A stretch of DNA of 13,180 bases from NCBI GenBank assembly GCA_029941175.1, contig JAPYRM010000014.1, forward strand, positions 1 through 13,180. The letters are read 5' to 3'. Both the position numbers and the translations under genes were made by a program. Of this stretch, positions 6,687 through 13,180 are shown one piece after another; position 1 is the first letter of the stretch, and the number at the start of each line of letters is the position of its first letter. A model generated the notes under the pieces. It did no database searches. It saw nothing but the letters and a program-made list of their open reading frames with translations, and was not told the origin of the DNA. Source of the stretch: Halobacteriales archaeon (GTDB lineage: Archaea; Halobacteriota; Halobacteria; Halobacteriales; Hikarchaeaceae).

Positions 6687-8129
6687 ATGACAAATGACTC
6701 CCCTGATATAATACGTGGAACCCGTTTCAGCGGAGGACCTGCTAGAAACTTCCTCTCTTCAATGGATGTAGATCACCACATCTTCGATGCAGATATCGCA
6801 GTAGATTTGGCACACGTAGTAATGTTAGCAGAAGAAAATATAATCTCCAAAGACAACGCCAAAGGCATATTAGAAGCTCTTTTTTCCATTCACGAAATGG
6901 GATTTGAAAGCTTACCTCCTGCTGAGGATGTCCACGCAGCAATTGAAACAGCGGTAGTAGCTAAAGTTGGAGATTCTGGTGGGAGAATGCACACTGCTAG
7001 GAGTAGGAACGACGAAGTTTCAACATGCATTCGTTATCAATTGCGAAGTGACATTTTGTCTCTACTAAATTCGGTTTTATCTTTGCGAGAAACTATCCTT
7101 TCCATCGCCAAGAGCCACACCTCTACTCTAATCCCTGGGTTCACTCATCTACAAAGTGCACAACCATCAACCCTTTCTCATTGGCTCGTATCCTACTATG
7201 GATCTCTCGAACGGGACACTAACCGATTATTTGATGCTTATAGTCGCATCAATCTATCCCCTCTCGGATCTGCAGCCTTTGCAGGAACTCCCTTCCCCAT
7301 CAACCGTGAACGAACTGCAACCCTCCTTGGATTCGAAGGTATAATAGAAAACACAATGGACGCCGTTTCTTCTAGAGATTTTTTACTAGAATCTGCGGCA
7401 GCTCTGTGCTCTCTTTCTATTACATTCTCAAATATGTCTGAAGATTTAATTTTTTACTCAAATAAGAGCTTTGTTGAGATAGACGATGATTACGCGTCTA
7501 CTTCTTCTATCATGCCTCAAAAGAAAAATCCAGACACGCTAGAATTAATACGAGCGGCTGCAGCAACAACTCTTGCCACCTTTTCCGGTACTTTTACAAC
7601 TTTAAAAGGTCTCCCCCGTGCTTACAATAGAGACCTTCAATCCGCGACCCCTTATATTTGGAATTCCGTCGAAAAAATGATCGATTCCGCAGACATTCTC
7701 TCTAAAATAATAGAAACTTCAACCTGGAATGTCGAACTTCTTTCTAGTTCTGCAGGAGAGGGCTTCTCCACCGCAACTGGCGTTGCCGATACCCTAGCTA
7801 TGGCCGGAATACCCTTCCGAAAAGCGCACCAAATCATAGCAAAATCAGAAAGTAATTATGAAAATATCTCTTTCAATTTCAACAAAATAATGGGATCTCC
7901 TCTCAGCGAATTCTGTACTCAGGATTCAATAGAATCTGCTTTAGACCCTGCCAAAAACGTCGACATGAGGAATTCATTTGGGGGTCCTTCACCCGCCGCT
8001 GTTCTAAATTCAATTTCCAATGCTAAAAACAACCTAAAATCAGATTTGGTCCTATATACTAACCATAAAGAAAAAATAGACCAATCAAAAGAAAAACTGA
8101 TTCAAGAGGCCATGAGTTACCTGAAATAA
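6120..8129 (+). CDS. argH: Tyrosine recombinase catalytic domain fused in frame to argininosuccinate lyase
   Basis: One uninterrupted frame of 669 codons joins two unrelated proteins. Residues 1-189 are a tyrosine-recombinase catalytic domain, and residues 190-669 are a complete argininosuccinate lyase whose natural start Met is residue 190. The join falls inside the right 42-bp repeat, so it was created by integration. The lyase part splits argininosuccinate into arginine and fumarate and has all family landmarks: HTARSRNDE, GFTHLQSAQP and SSIMPQKKNP. There is no Shine-Dalgarno and no clear TATA box just before codon 190. Transcription and perhaps translation of argH may therefore now start from the integrase signals at 6091-6122. 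Whether the product is the full fusion or an internally started 480-residue lyase cannot be told from sequence. ArgH family enzymes are tetramers, so an added N-terminal domain is a notable burden. The intact frame suggests it is tolerated. Confidence 0.85.
   Translation: MVRKVEFPKKKGKFACWLSREEVKHLIEQCTESRDEEIILTLLASGLRVHEACKASSEDIFEDDRGLMIKIWGKNSRYREAPIPATLKTADLPITRKYNGIHRPISTNTALAWVKKAGKNLGCPELSPHDLRRSYASILLESNIDPTVIMEWLGWSSWETFRRFNMNVANPDFQKHEREKLNFLHTKQKMTNDSPDIIRGTRFSGGPARNFLSSMDVDHHIFDADIAVDLAHVVMLAEENIISKDNAKGILEALFSIHEMGFESLPPAEDVHAAIETAVVAKVGDSGGRMHTARSRNDEVSTCIRYQLRSDILSLLNSVLSLRETILSIAKSHTSTLIPGFTHLQSAQPSTLSHWLVSYYGSLERDTNRLFDAYSRINLSPLGSAAFAGTPFPINRERTATLLGFEGIIENTMDAVSSRDFLLESAAALCSLSITFSNMSEDLIFYSNKSFVEIDDDYASTSSIMPQKKNPDTLELIRAAAATTLATFSGTFTTLKGLPRAYNRDLQSATPYIWNSVEKMIDSADILSKIIETSTWNVELLSSSAGEGFSTATGVADTLAMAGIPFRKAHQIIAKSESNYENISFNFNKIMGSPLSEFCTQDSIESALDPAKNVDMRNSFGGPSPAAVLNSISNAKNNLKSDLVLYTNHKEKIDQSKEKLIQEAMSYLK
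6660..6701 (+). repeat. Right attachment-site repeat (attR-like), 42 bp
   Basis: This copy lies at the integrase-argH join. Here it is read in the argH frame, and the argH ATG is at 6687-6689 inside it. The left copy encodes the C-terminal HKTKNDK of ArgG in another frame. Only base 6672 differs from the left copy. Confidence 0.95.
6687..8129 (+). CDS. argH: Argininosuccinate lyase, ancestral reading frame
   Basis: Starting at the internal ATG inside the right repeat gives a normal-length 480-residue lyase, MTNDSPDIIRGTRFSGG onward. Key parts are NFLSSMDVDHHIFDADIAVD at 21-40 and HTARSRNDE at 102-110. They continue with GFTHLQSAQP at 151-160 (His154 region) and the catalytic-serine loop SSIMPQKKNP at 273-282. 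This is the start argH would have had when its ATG overlapped the argG stop, a typical reinitiation arrangement. That coupling is now lost because the argG stop lies about 740 bases upstream. Use of this ATG today would need reinitiation by other means or an unrecognised promoter. It is listed separately because an annotator aligning to ArgH homologues would choose this start. Confidence 0.75.
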   Translation: MTNDSPDIIRGTRFSGGPARNFLSSMDVDHHIFDADIAVDLAHVVMLAEENIISKDNAKGILEALFSIHEMGFESLPPAEDVHAAIETAVVAKVGDSGGRMHTARSRNDEVSTCIRYQLRSDILSLLNSVLSLRETILSIAKSHTSTLIPGFTHLQSAQPSTLSHWLVSYYGSLERDTNRLFDAYSRINLSPLGSAAFAGTPFPINRERTATLLGFEGIIENTMDAVSSRDFLLESAAALCSLSITFSNMSEDLIFYSNKSFVEIDDDYASTSSIMPQKKNPDTLELIRAAAATTLATFSGTFTTLKGLPRAYNRDLQSATPYIWNSVEKMIDSADILSKIIETSTWNVELLSSSAGEGFSTATGVADTLAMAGIPFRKAHQIIAKSESNYENISFNFNKIMGSPLSEFCTQDSIESALDPAKNVDMRNSFGGPSPAAVLNSISNAKNNLKSDLVLYTNHKEKIDQSKEKLIQEAMSYLK

Positions 8130-8161
8130 CTTCTCACGATACTCAATAATCAAATTAGGAA

Positions 8162-8169
8162 ATTTTAAA
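8162..8169 (+). promoter_or_regulatory. Candidate TATA box for lysW/argW
   Basis: ATTTTAAA lies 26-33 bases upstream of the lysW ATG at 8195. With the 65-base gap after argH, it suggests a separate promoter for the LysW-dependent genes. Confidence 0.4.
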
Positions 8170-8194
8170 CCGAAGTCTTGTTTATGCTCTTACT

Positions 8195-8365
8195 ATGGCA
8201 AGCACAACTTGTGTTGAATGTAGCTCAGAACTCACAATACCAGATGATGTAGAATCTGGAGAAATTTTGGATTGCGATACTTGTGGAACCGAACTAGAGG
8301 TAATTGGTGTGGACCCAGTAGAACTCTCCAAAGCACCCGAACTCGAAGAAGATTGGGGAGAATAA
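8195..8365 (+). CDS. lysW: LysW/ArgW amino-group carrier protein
   Basis: This 56-residue acidic protein is the carrier for LysW-dependent arginine or lysine synthesis. It has two cysteine pairs for a zinc site (CVEC at residues 6-9 and CDTC at 27-30) and the diagnostic C-terminus EDWGE. The last glutamate is joined through its side-chain carboxyl to the amino group of glutamate or alpha-aminoadipate, protecting it through the pathway. The argG/argH and argC-E context points to arginine. The gene lies between argH and lysX, 65 bases after the first and 55 before the second, with TATA-like sequences ahead of both. It is too short for many gene callers, but the cysteine pattern and C-terminus make the call secure. 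Confidence 0.95.
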   Translation: MASTTCVECSSELTIPDDVESGEILDCDTCGTELEVIGVDPVELSKAPELEEDWGE

Positions 8366-8387
8366 CAGTTTTAGGTACATAGGAACA

Positions 8388-8395
8388 TTTATTAA
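8388..8395 (+). promoter_or_regulatory. Candidate TATA box for lysX/argX
   Basis: TTTATTAA lies 26-33 bases upstream of the ATG at 8421, suggesting an internal, leaderless promoter for lysX-argC and following genes. Confidence 0.4.
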
Positions 8396-8420
8396 TCGAG
8401 TAATCCTAAGTGATCCTCTC

Positions 8421-9287
8421 ATGAATGTCGGGTTTTTATATTCCCAAATTAGGGCGGACGAGAAGTTACTTCTAACCGAACTGAGATCTAGAGGTCATGA
8501 CATACTCAAAATAGATGTCAGAAAACATCAATTTTCTATACAAGGTCCCCCTTCCGAATTCAAAGATTTAGATATTGTAATCGATAGATGCATCGCACAG
8601 AGCCAAAGCAAATTTGCTTCTATTCTTTTTGCTTCTTATGGCATTCCTATCATCAACGATCCCGTAGTTGTCGAACGGTGTTCTGATAAAGTTAAAACTA
8701 GCCTTTTACTAGCGAATGCGGGAATACCCACCCCCGAAACAACGATAGCATTTTCCCCGGAAAGTGCTCTCGAAACAATCGAAACCATGGGTTATCCTTG
8801 TGTAATAAAACCAATTGTGGGGTCCTGGGGGCGCCTAATGGCAAAAATAGATACCAGAGCTGCTGCAGAGGCAATTATAGAACACAAAGCAACACTTGGG
8901 CACTATGAACACAAAATTTTCTATATACAGAAATTTATCAATAAACCCAACAGGGATATCCGTGTAGTTACAGTCGATGGGAATCCCATCGCCGCAATGA
9001 CTAGAACTTCAACACACTGGCTAACAAACGCTGCAAAAGGAGCCACAGTCGATGCATACGATATACCCAAAGAAGTAGCATCACTCGCCAAACAGGCCTC
9101 GAAAGCCGTCGGAGGGGGCTTACTTGGGATTGATCTTATGGAGCTCGACGATGGGGGATTTACCGTACACGAAATTAACCCTGGAACTGAATTCAAAGCA
9201 CTCAATGAATGTGTGGATGTAGATGTACCTACTCACATAATTAACTGGATCGAATCAGTTGCTAACAAAAAAGGTGGGGGCAAATGA
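8421..9287 (+). CDS. lysX: LysX/ArgX: glutamate (or aminoadipate)-LysW ligase
   Basis: The 288-residue ATP-grasp enzyme uses ATP to join the amino group of glutamate (arginine route) or alpha-aminoadipate (lysine route) to the C-terminal glutamate of LysW. The N-terminal part MNVGFLYSQIRADEKLLL is typical of LysX/RimK-like ligases. ATP-grasp landmarks include Lys130 and Lys142 around KPIVGSWGRLMAKI, Arg179/Arg181 in NRDIRVV, Asp238 in LLGIDLMELDD, and the metal-binding EINPGTEF at 251-258. The immediate arginine context favours the ArgX activity, though dual use is known in the family. Its TGA overlaps the argC ATG (ATGA), so the two are probably translationally coupled. Confidence 0.93.
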   Translation: MNVGFLYSQIRADEKLLLTELRSRGHDILKIDVRKHQFSIQGPPSEFKDLDIVIDRCIAQSQSKFASILFASYGIPIINDPVVVERCSDKVKTSLLLANAGIPTPETTIAFSPESALETIETMGYPCVIKPIVGSWGRLMAKIDTRAAAEAIIEHKATLGHYEHKIFYIQKFINKPNRDIRVVTVDGNPIAAMTRTSTHWLTNAAKGATVDAYDIPKEVASLAKQASKAVGGGLLGIDLMELDDGGFTVHEINPGTEFKALNECVDVDVPTHIINWIESVANKKGGGK

Positions 9288-10324
9288 CATTTTCTGCCTC
9301 TGTAATTGGGGCAAGTGGTTTCACCGGGGGAGAGCTGCTAAGGCTACTAGCCGAACATCCCCAATTCGAAATAACGCAAGCTACCAGCCGTAAATGTTCT
9401 GGCCGTTCTATCGGATACACACATCCAAATCTTCGAGATTTGAAATTAAAATATTCTTCTCCTGCAGAACTAGAATCCGTCGACGTACTCTTTGTAGCAA
9501 CTCCACATGGGGTTTCTATGAGTAGGATAGATGATTTTTCTGAAGCTTCTGATATTGTGGTGGATCTAAGCGCAGATTTTAGACTCAAAGATCCTCAGAA
9601 ATACGATCAATATTATAATGGCCATTCTTGCCCCGAATTACTTGAAAAAGCTGTCTATGGACTCCCCGAGCTCCACCGAGAACATCTACGATCCGCAAAA
9701 CTAATTGCTTGTGGTGGGTGTAATTCTACAGTCACTCTTCTTGGTCTGTACCCTTTATTTAAAACAGGAATACTAACTCCAAAAGACACCATCGTAGCAG
9801 ATATAAAAGTTGGTTCTTCCGAAGGGGGGGCCAGTGGGAGTACTTCATCTCACCATGCGATCCGATCTGGCATCGTCCGTCCTTACGCCCCTATCGGCCA
9901 TAGACATGAAGCCGAAATAGAACAAGAACTCGGCGCAAAAGTAGCCTTTACAGTTCATGCAGTTGATATGATTAGAGGGGCATCTGCAACGTGTCACATT
10001 TTTCCAACAAAACAGAATTTAGACAAACCAATGATTTGGAAGGCATATCGGGATTCTTACCAAAATGAACCATTTGTCAATTTATTGAGCGGCGCAGGAG
10101 GAAACTACCGCTACCCCGAACCAAAGGTCGTTGCTGGAACCAACAATGTGGACATAGCATTTGAAATCGACGAGAGGAACAACCGACTCGTAGTCTTTTC
10201 TGCGATTGATAATATGATGAAAGGATCCGCAGGACAAGCCATTCACGCTACCAATATAGCGCTCGGTCTCGACGAAACCTTGGGACTTTCATATAGAAGT
10301 TTACACCCCACCGGCTCACCTTAA
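9284..10324 (+). CDS. argC: [LysW]-glutamyl/aminoadipyl phosphate reductase
   Basis: The 346-residue NADPH-dependent reductase converts the LysW-linked acyl phosphate to the semialdehyde. The N-terminus has the nucleotide-binding GASGFTGGELLRLL (residues 9-22). The catalytic cysteine is Cys146 in ACGGCNST. The C-terminal half includes the basic GHRHEAEIEQEL segment and the VDIAFEIDERNNRLVVFSAIDN region common to ArgC/LysY. Length is normal. It overlaps lysX by four bases and is followed after 23 bases by argB. A G7 run near 9825-9831 does not disturb the frame. Substrate choice between arginine and lysine intermediates is inferred from context. Confidence 0.95.
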   Translation: MTFSASVIGASGFTGGELLRLLAEHPQFEITQATSRKCSGRSIGYTHPNLRDLKLKYSSPAELESVDVLFVATPHGVSMSRIDDFSEASDIVVDLSADFRLKDPQKYDQYYNGHSCPELLEKAVYGLPELHREHLRSAKLIACGGCNSTVTLLGLYPLFKTGILTPKDTIVADIKVGSSEGGASGSTSSHHAIRSGIVRPYAPIGHRHEAEIEQELGAKVAFTVHAVDMIRGASATCHIFPTKQNLDKPMIWKAYRDSYQNEPFVNLLSGAGGNYRYPEPKVVAGTNNVDIAFEIDERNNRLVVFSAIDNMMKGSAGQAIHATNIALGLDETLGLSYRSLHPTGSP

Positions 10325-10347
10325 TTTAACCGCATTATAACTTACTC

Positions 10348-11169
10348 ATGACCATTGTATTGAAAATTGGAGGGGCCAAGGTAGTTGATCCAGCGGGAGC
10401 TCTAGATGACATTGCCCATTTGTCTACTCAAAGAAATTCACTCATCATAGTTCATGGGGGCTCAACCGCAATAGATGAAAATCTAGAGCAAATGGGGATC
10501 TCTCCAAATTATGTAGAAACACCAGCAGGTGTTGTAGGGCGTTTCACTGACGAAGCCACAATGAAAGTATTCACCATGACCATGGCAGGATTGCTCAATA
10601 CAAATCTCGTAGTAAAATTACAAAATTTAAATATCAATGCTGTAGGCCTTTCCGGTGTTGATGGACGTCTACTCCACGGACCTAGAAAAGATTCTATCCG
10701 TACAATTGAAAATGGGAAGAAAAAAATTCTAAGGGGCGATCATTCTGGTAAGATCACTTCTGTAAACACAGACCTAATACAACTTTTACTTGACAATGGC
10801 TATGTCCCTGTGATTTCCCCCCCTATGCTAGCCGACGATGGTGTAGCAGTCAATACAGATGCTGATAGGGTTTCATCATCACTTGCAGGATCTCTATCCG
10901 CAACTTTAGTTTCCCTAACAGACGTTTCAGGTATCTATCGCGATATATCTGATCCTAATACTCTCATATCTCACGCAAAAACACCAGAACAATATTCCAT
11001 TCTTCAAAACGCAGCAGAAGGATTTATGACACGCAAGTTAATGGCCGCAACAGACGCGCTCCAACAAGGAGCAGAAAAAGCCATAATAGCCAGTGCAAAC
11101 GAAGAACAACCCCTCCTTTCTGCACTCAATGGTGGTGGCACTCATATCTACCCTGAGGCAATATTATGA
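10348..11169 (+). CDS. argB: [LysW]-glutamate/aminoadipate kinase
   Basis: The 273-residue amino acid kinase phosphorylates the side-chain carboxyl of the LysW-linked substrate. It begins MTIVLKIGGAK with the conserved Lys6 and Gly-Gly, and has HGG at 36-38. The substrate-site motif GVVGRFTDE (61-69) is of the LysZ-type rather than the acetylglutamate-kinase type. A nucleotide-binding segment follows at LADDGVAVNTDADRVSSSLA and SLTDVSGIY. The size fits the family. It starts 23 bases after argC, with AT-rich sequence that might give a weak internal promoter. It ends in a four-base overlap with argD. Confidence 0.95.
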   Translation: MTIVLKIGGAKVVDPAGALDDIAHLSTQRNSLIIVHGGSTAIDENLEQMGISPNYVETPAGVVGRFTDEATMKVFTMTMAGLLNTNLVVKLQNLNINAVGLSGVDGRLLHGPRKDSIRTIENGKKKILRGDHSGKITSVNTDLIQLLLDNGYVPVISPPMLADDGVAVNTDADRVSSSLAGSLSATLVSLTDVSGIYRDISDPNTLISHAKTPEQYSILQNAAEGFMTRKLMAATDALQQGAEKAIIASANEEQPLLSALNGGGTHIYPEAIL

Positions 11170-12302
11170 ATAATTTTATTTTTTCTAGAAAAAATATCCA
11201 AATAAGTCATGGGAACGGGGTTTATCTCTATAGCACCGACGACACTGAATACCTAGATTTGGGAGCTAGTTATGCATGCGTTCCAGCAGGACATAATCAT
11301 CCCCATATACTCTCAGAAATACAGAATCAACTAGAAAAAATAACCTATATCCAAGGGTCCTATCCAATTTCCACACGTGATGATTTCTATAATAAATTAG
11401 TCAAAATATCTCCTGGGGACATAAAAAATATTTGGCTTTCCAATTCTGGAACCGAAGCCAATGAGGCAGCCCTAAAATTCGCTCGCCACGCAACCCAGAG
11501 GTCTCAAATCATATCGACCAAACAAGCTTTTCACGGTCGAACTATGGGTTCCCTATCCGCCACTTGGAAACCAATTTACAAGAAAGGATTTGAACCACTT
11601 ATCCCCGACGTAGATTTCGTCAAGTTTGGAGATGCCGAATCTTTAACAGATAGTATATCTGAAGACACAGCCGCTGTTATTGTTGAACCCATCCAAGGAG
11701 AAGGCGGAGTCAATCTCCCCCCTTCTGACTACCTGCAAGAAGTTAGAAAAATCACTGAAGAAGTCGGCGCAGCCATGATACTTGACGAAATCCAAACCGG
11801 CCTTGGAAGGACCGGTTCATTTTGGAATTGTAACCAGACTAATGTAGTCCCGGACATACTTACTTCTGCAAAAGGACTAGCAAATGGATTGCCCATTGGG
11901 GTAACTTTATGTAAAGACTGGATTGCAGAAAATCCTGGGAGCCATGGAAGTACTTTTAGTGGGGGACCTGTCATTTGCGCCGCAGGAAATGCCACCATAG
12001 ATGTTATCCTAAATGAAAATCTACCTAAAAATGCGTCTAAAATTGGTTCCTATTTACTCAAAGAATTAAAAGAAACCATCGGGACAAGAACACGTGATAT
12101 ACGTGGTTCTGGTCTATTAATCGGAATTGAAGTAAAACGTGGATCTGGTTCTATACTCAACAAGCTCGCAATAGACCATGGGATTCTAGCATTACCTGCA
12201 GGAAAAACTGTCGTCCGTATTTTACCACCTTTAACCCTCGATCGTTCTCACGCAGACGACTTTATATCGGCAATGGGTAGTCTCTCGGAGGATATACTAT
12301 GA
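11166..12302 (+). CDS. argD: [LysW]-glutamate semialdehyde/aminoadipate semialdehyde aminotransferase
   Basis: The 378-residue class-III aminotransferase transfers an amino group, normally from glutamate, to the LysW-bound semialdehyde, giving LysW-linked ornithine (or lysine). PLP-site landmarks are SGTEANEAAL (94-103), FHGRTMGSL (122-130), ILDEIQTGLGRTG (205-217) with Asp207 and Gln210, and the Schiff-base Lys236 in SAKGLANGLPIG. Length is normal. It overlaps both neighbours by four bases (ATGA), so argB, argD and argE are likely coupled in translation. Confidence 0.95.
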   Translation: MNNFIFSRKNIQISHGNGVYLYSTDDTEYLDLGASYACVPAGHNHPHILSEIQNQLEKITYIQGSYPISTRDDFYNKLVKISPGDIKNIWLSNSGTEANEAALKFARHATQRSQIISTKQAFHGRTMGSLSATWKPIYKKGFEPLIPDVDFVKFGDAESLTDSISEDTAAVIVEPIQGEGGVNLPPSDYLQEVRKITEEVGAAMILDEIQTGLGRTGSFWNCNQTNVVPDILTSAKGLANGLPIGVTLCKDWIAENPGSHGSTFSGGPVICAAGNATIDVILNENLPKNASKIGSYLLKELKETIGTRTRDIRGSGLLIGIEVKRGSGSILNKLAIDHGILALPAGKTVVRILPPLTLDRSHADDFISAMGSLSEDIL

Positions 12303-13180
12303 GTTCTAAATGGAGCAAAAAAGAAGCAAAATCTTTACTCTTAGATTTGGTATCTACGCCCTCTTATTCGGGACAAGAAGCACAATGTGCAGAGAAACTA
12401 ATGGATTTTTTCCAAACCCACCAACGGGAGGCATGGATAGATGAAGCCGGAAATGTACATTCTCCCTCAAATGATGCAGTTCTTCTAACTTCTCACATGG
12501 ACACCGTGCCTGGAGATATTCCAGTTAAACTAGATGGAGATGTACTTTGGGGTCGTGGTTCCGTGGATGCAAAAGGACCCCTCACTACCATGGCCATTTC
12601 TGCAATCTCCACAGGAGTAAGTTTTGTGGGAGTTGTCAGCGAAGAACACAACTCATATGGGGCAAGGCACTTAGTTCAAACCCGAGAATCCACTCCTGAC
12701 AATGTGATCAATGGAGAGCCTAGTGGGTGGGACGGTATTGCTCTTGGCTATAGAGGTCTACTCAACGGGACGTATGTGGCAACAAGCAGATCTGGCCACA
12801 CTTCTCGCCCTGAGAAAAATGCTCTTCAAGATGCAATAGATTGGTGGTCCACTGTTGAAGCACGCTTCAAGGCAGATAATTGGCCATCTGAAATTTCACA
12901 AACACCTCTTGAAAATTCTATTTTCGAACAAGTTACTCCCAAACCCATTACAATAAAAGGTGGTATTAGCGAAGATGGACTTTCTGTAGAAGTTACTTTT
13001 GACGTTCAATTTCGCGTCCCACCAACTTTATCCGTAGACGAGGTCCGTGAAATAGCCGACAACGAACTGACTATCGGAACCGTCCGATGGAAAGACGTGG
13101 TCAATCCTGTAATGATGAGTGCTAGAACCCCACCAGCAAGGGCATTCCGCACGGCAATACGAACTTTTGGAGGCGTTCCT
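12299..13180 (+). CDS. argE: [LysW]-ornithine/lysine hydrolase, 3'-partial
   Basis: The frame starts at the ATG overlapping the argD stop and remains open for 294 codons to the window edge, so the 3' end is outside. It is an M20-family zinc hydrolase that frees ornithine (or lysine) from LysW. Visible metal/catalytic residues are His66 and Asp68 (SHMDTV), Asp90 (GSVDAKGP), the glutamate pair 115-116 (SEEHNSYGA), and Glu140 in NGEPSGWDGIALGYRG, a pattern I associate with LysK. The middle lid segment follows with SRSGHTSRPEKNA. About 60-90 residues are probably missing. Carbamoyltransferase (argF) would be the expected next gene in haloarchaea, but it is not in view. Confidence 0.93.
   Translation, partial: MSSKWSKKEAKSLLLDLVSTPSYSGQEAQCAEKLMDFFQTHQREAWIDEAGNVHSPSNDAVLLTSHMDTVPGDIPVKLDGDVLWGRGSVDAKGPLTTMAISAISTGVSFVGVVSEEHNSYGARHLVQTRESTPDNVINGEPSGWDGIALGYRGLLNGTYVATSRSGHTSRPEKNALQDAIDWWSTVEARFKADNWPSEISQTPLENSIFEQVTPKPITIKGGISEDGLSVEVTFDVQFRVPPTLSVDEVREIADNELTIGTVRWKDVVNPVMMSARTPPARAFRTAIRTFGGVP

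Larger units (their letters stand above)
5912..6701 (+). mobile_element. Integrase-only integrated element between argG and argH
   Basis: A segment with a 748-base unit length is bounded by two copies of a 42-bp sequence, 5912-5953 and 6660-6701, which differ at one base. It contains about 166 bases of non-coding, repeat-bearing sequence and one tyrosine-recombinase catalytic domain. Nothing else of substantial size fits inside. Because the left copy keeps the argG end and the right copy keeps the argH start, the arrangement matches site-specific integration into the overlapping argG/argH junction, with the repeats as attL and attR. The target is protein-coding, not a tRNA. The recombinase seems to lack its catalytic tyrosine, so the element is probably fixed. 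The alternative of a local duplication is unlikely, since the intervening sequence is an integrase unrelated to argG or argH. Confidence 0.85.

Noticed and set aside
5912..6701. Insertion sequence or transposon explanation for the insert
   Set aside because: There is no terminal inverted repeat and no DDE or HUH transposase. The long direct repeats and recombinase fold fit site-specific integration instead.
8921..9588. Minus-strand open frames across lysX and argC
   Set aside because: They lie opposite well-conserved enzymes and have the low-complexity composition of antisense shadows.

Overview
The window looks archaeal and specifically Haloarchaea-like, but AT-rich. The gene order argG, argH, lysW/argW, lysX/argX, argC, argB, argD, argE with a LysW carrier protein is the arrangement I associate with haloarchaea. 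Several starts have a TATA-like box about 23-33 bases upstream and no obvious Shine-Dalgarno, which fits leaderless archaeal transcripts. The proteins are lysine-containing and not strongly acidic. This suggests a low-GC relative of Haloarchaea (for example a Hikarchaeia/Marine Group IV type lineage) or an unusual low-GC haloarchaeon. The lineage is inference, not something seen directly.

Left part (1-4734), accessory genes. A small VOC/glyoxalase-fold metalloprotein on the plus strand faces a minus-strand cluster: an MFS transporter of the fosmidomycin-resistance type, a 40-residue single-helix membrane protein, and an M29 metallo-aminopeptidase. Next comes a decayed aspartate dehydrogenase gene on the plus strand, frameshifted at a C7 run and missing its C-terminal half. 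It converges on a minus-strand pair: a four-helix membrane protein followed 16 bases later by a 2H phosphoesterase (LigT-like) gene. A 136-base divergent promoter region separates this pair from argG.

Right part (4735-13180), arginine biosynthesis. LysW carries the glutamate-derived intermediates as a protein-bound amino-protecting group. LysX/ArgX attaches glutamate to LysW, ArgB phosphorylates it, ArgC reduces it, ArgD transaminates it and ArgE/LysK releases ornithine. ArgG and ArgH later convert citrulline to arginine. lysX-argC, argB-argD and argD-argE overlap by four bases (ATGA), so they are probably translationally coupled. argE runs off the window.

Main discovery. The argG-argH junction is interrupted by a 748-bp integrase-only element flanked by a 42-bp direct repeat with one mismatch (5912-5953 and 6660-6701). 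Each repeat copy contains both the end of argG and the start of argH, so ArgG keeps its stop and ArgH keeps its first codons. The only substantial gene in the element is a small tyrosine-recombinase catalytic domain that runs in frame, with no stop, into ArgH and forms a 669-codon Int-ArgH fusion ORF. Joining the two repeats on paper gives a 748-bp circle in which the recombinase acquires its own stop (201 aa), and it restores an 11-base argG/argH overlap. The recombinase keeps the R, K, HxxR and W positions, but there is no tyrosine where the nucleophile should be. The element therefore looks immobilised, leaving integrase signals in front of argH. Its promoter region holds an 18-bp repeat pair with 21-base period and an inverted third copy over the likely TATA box.
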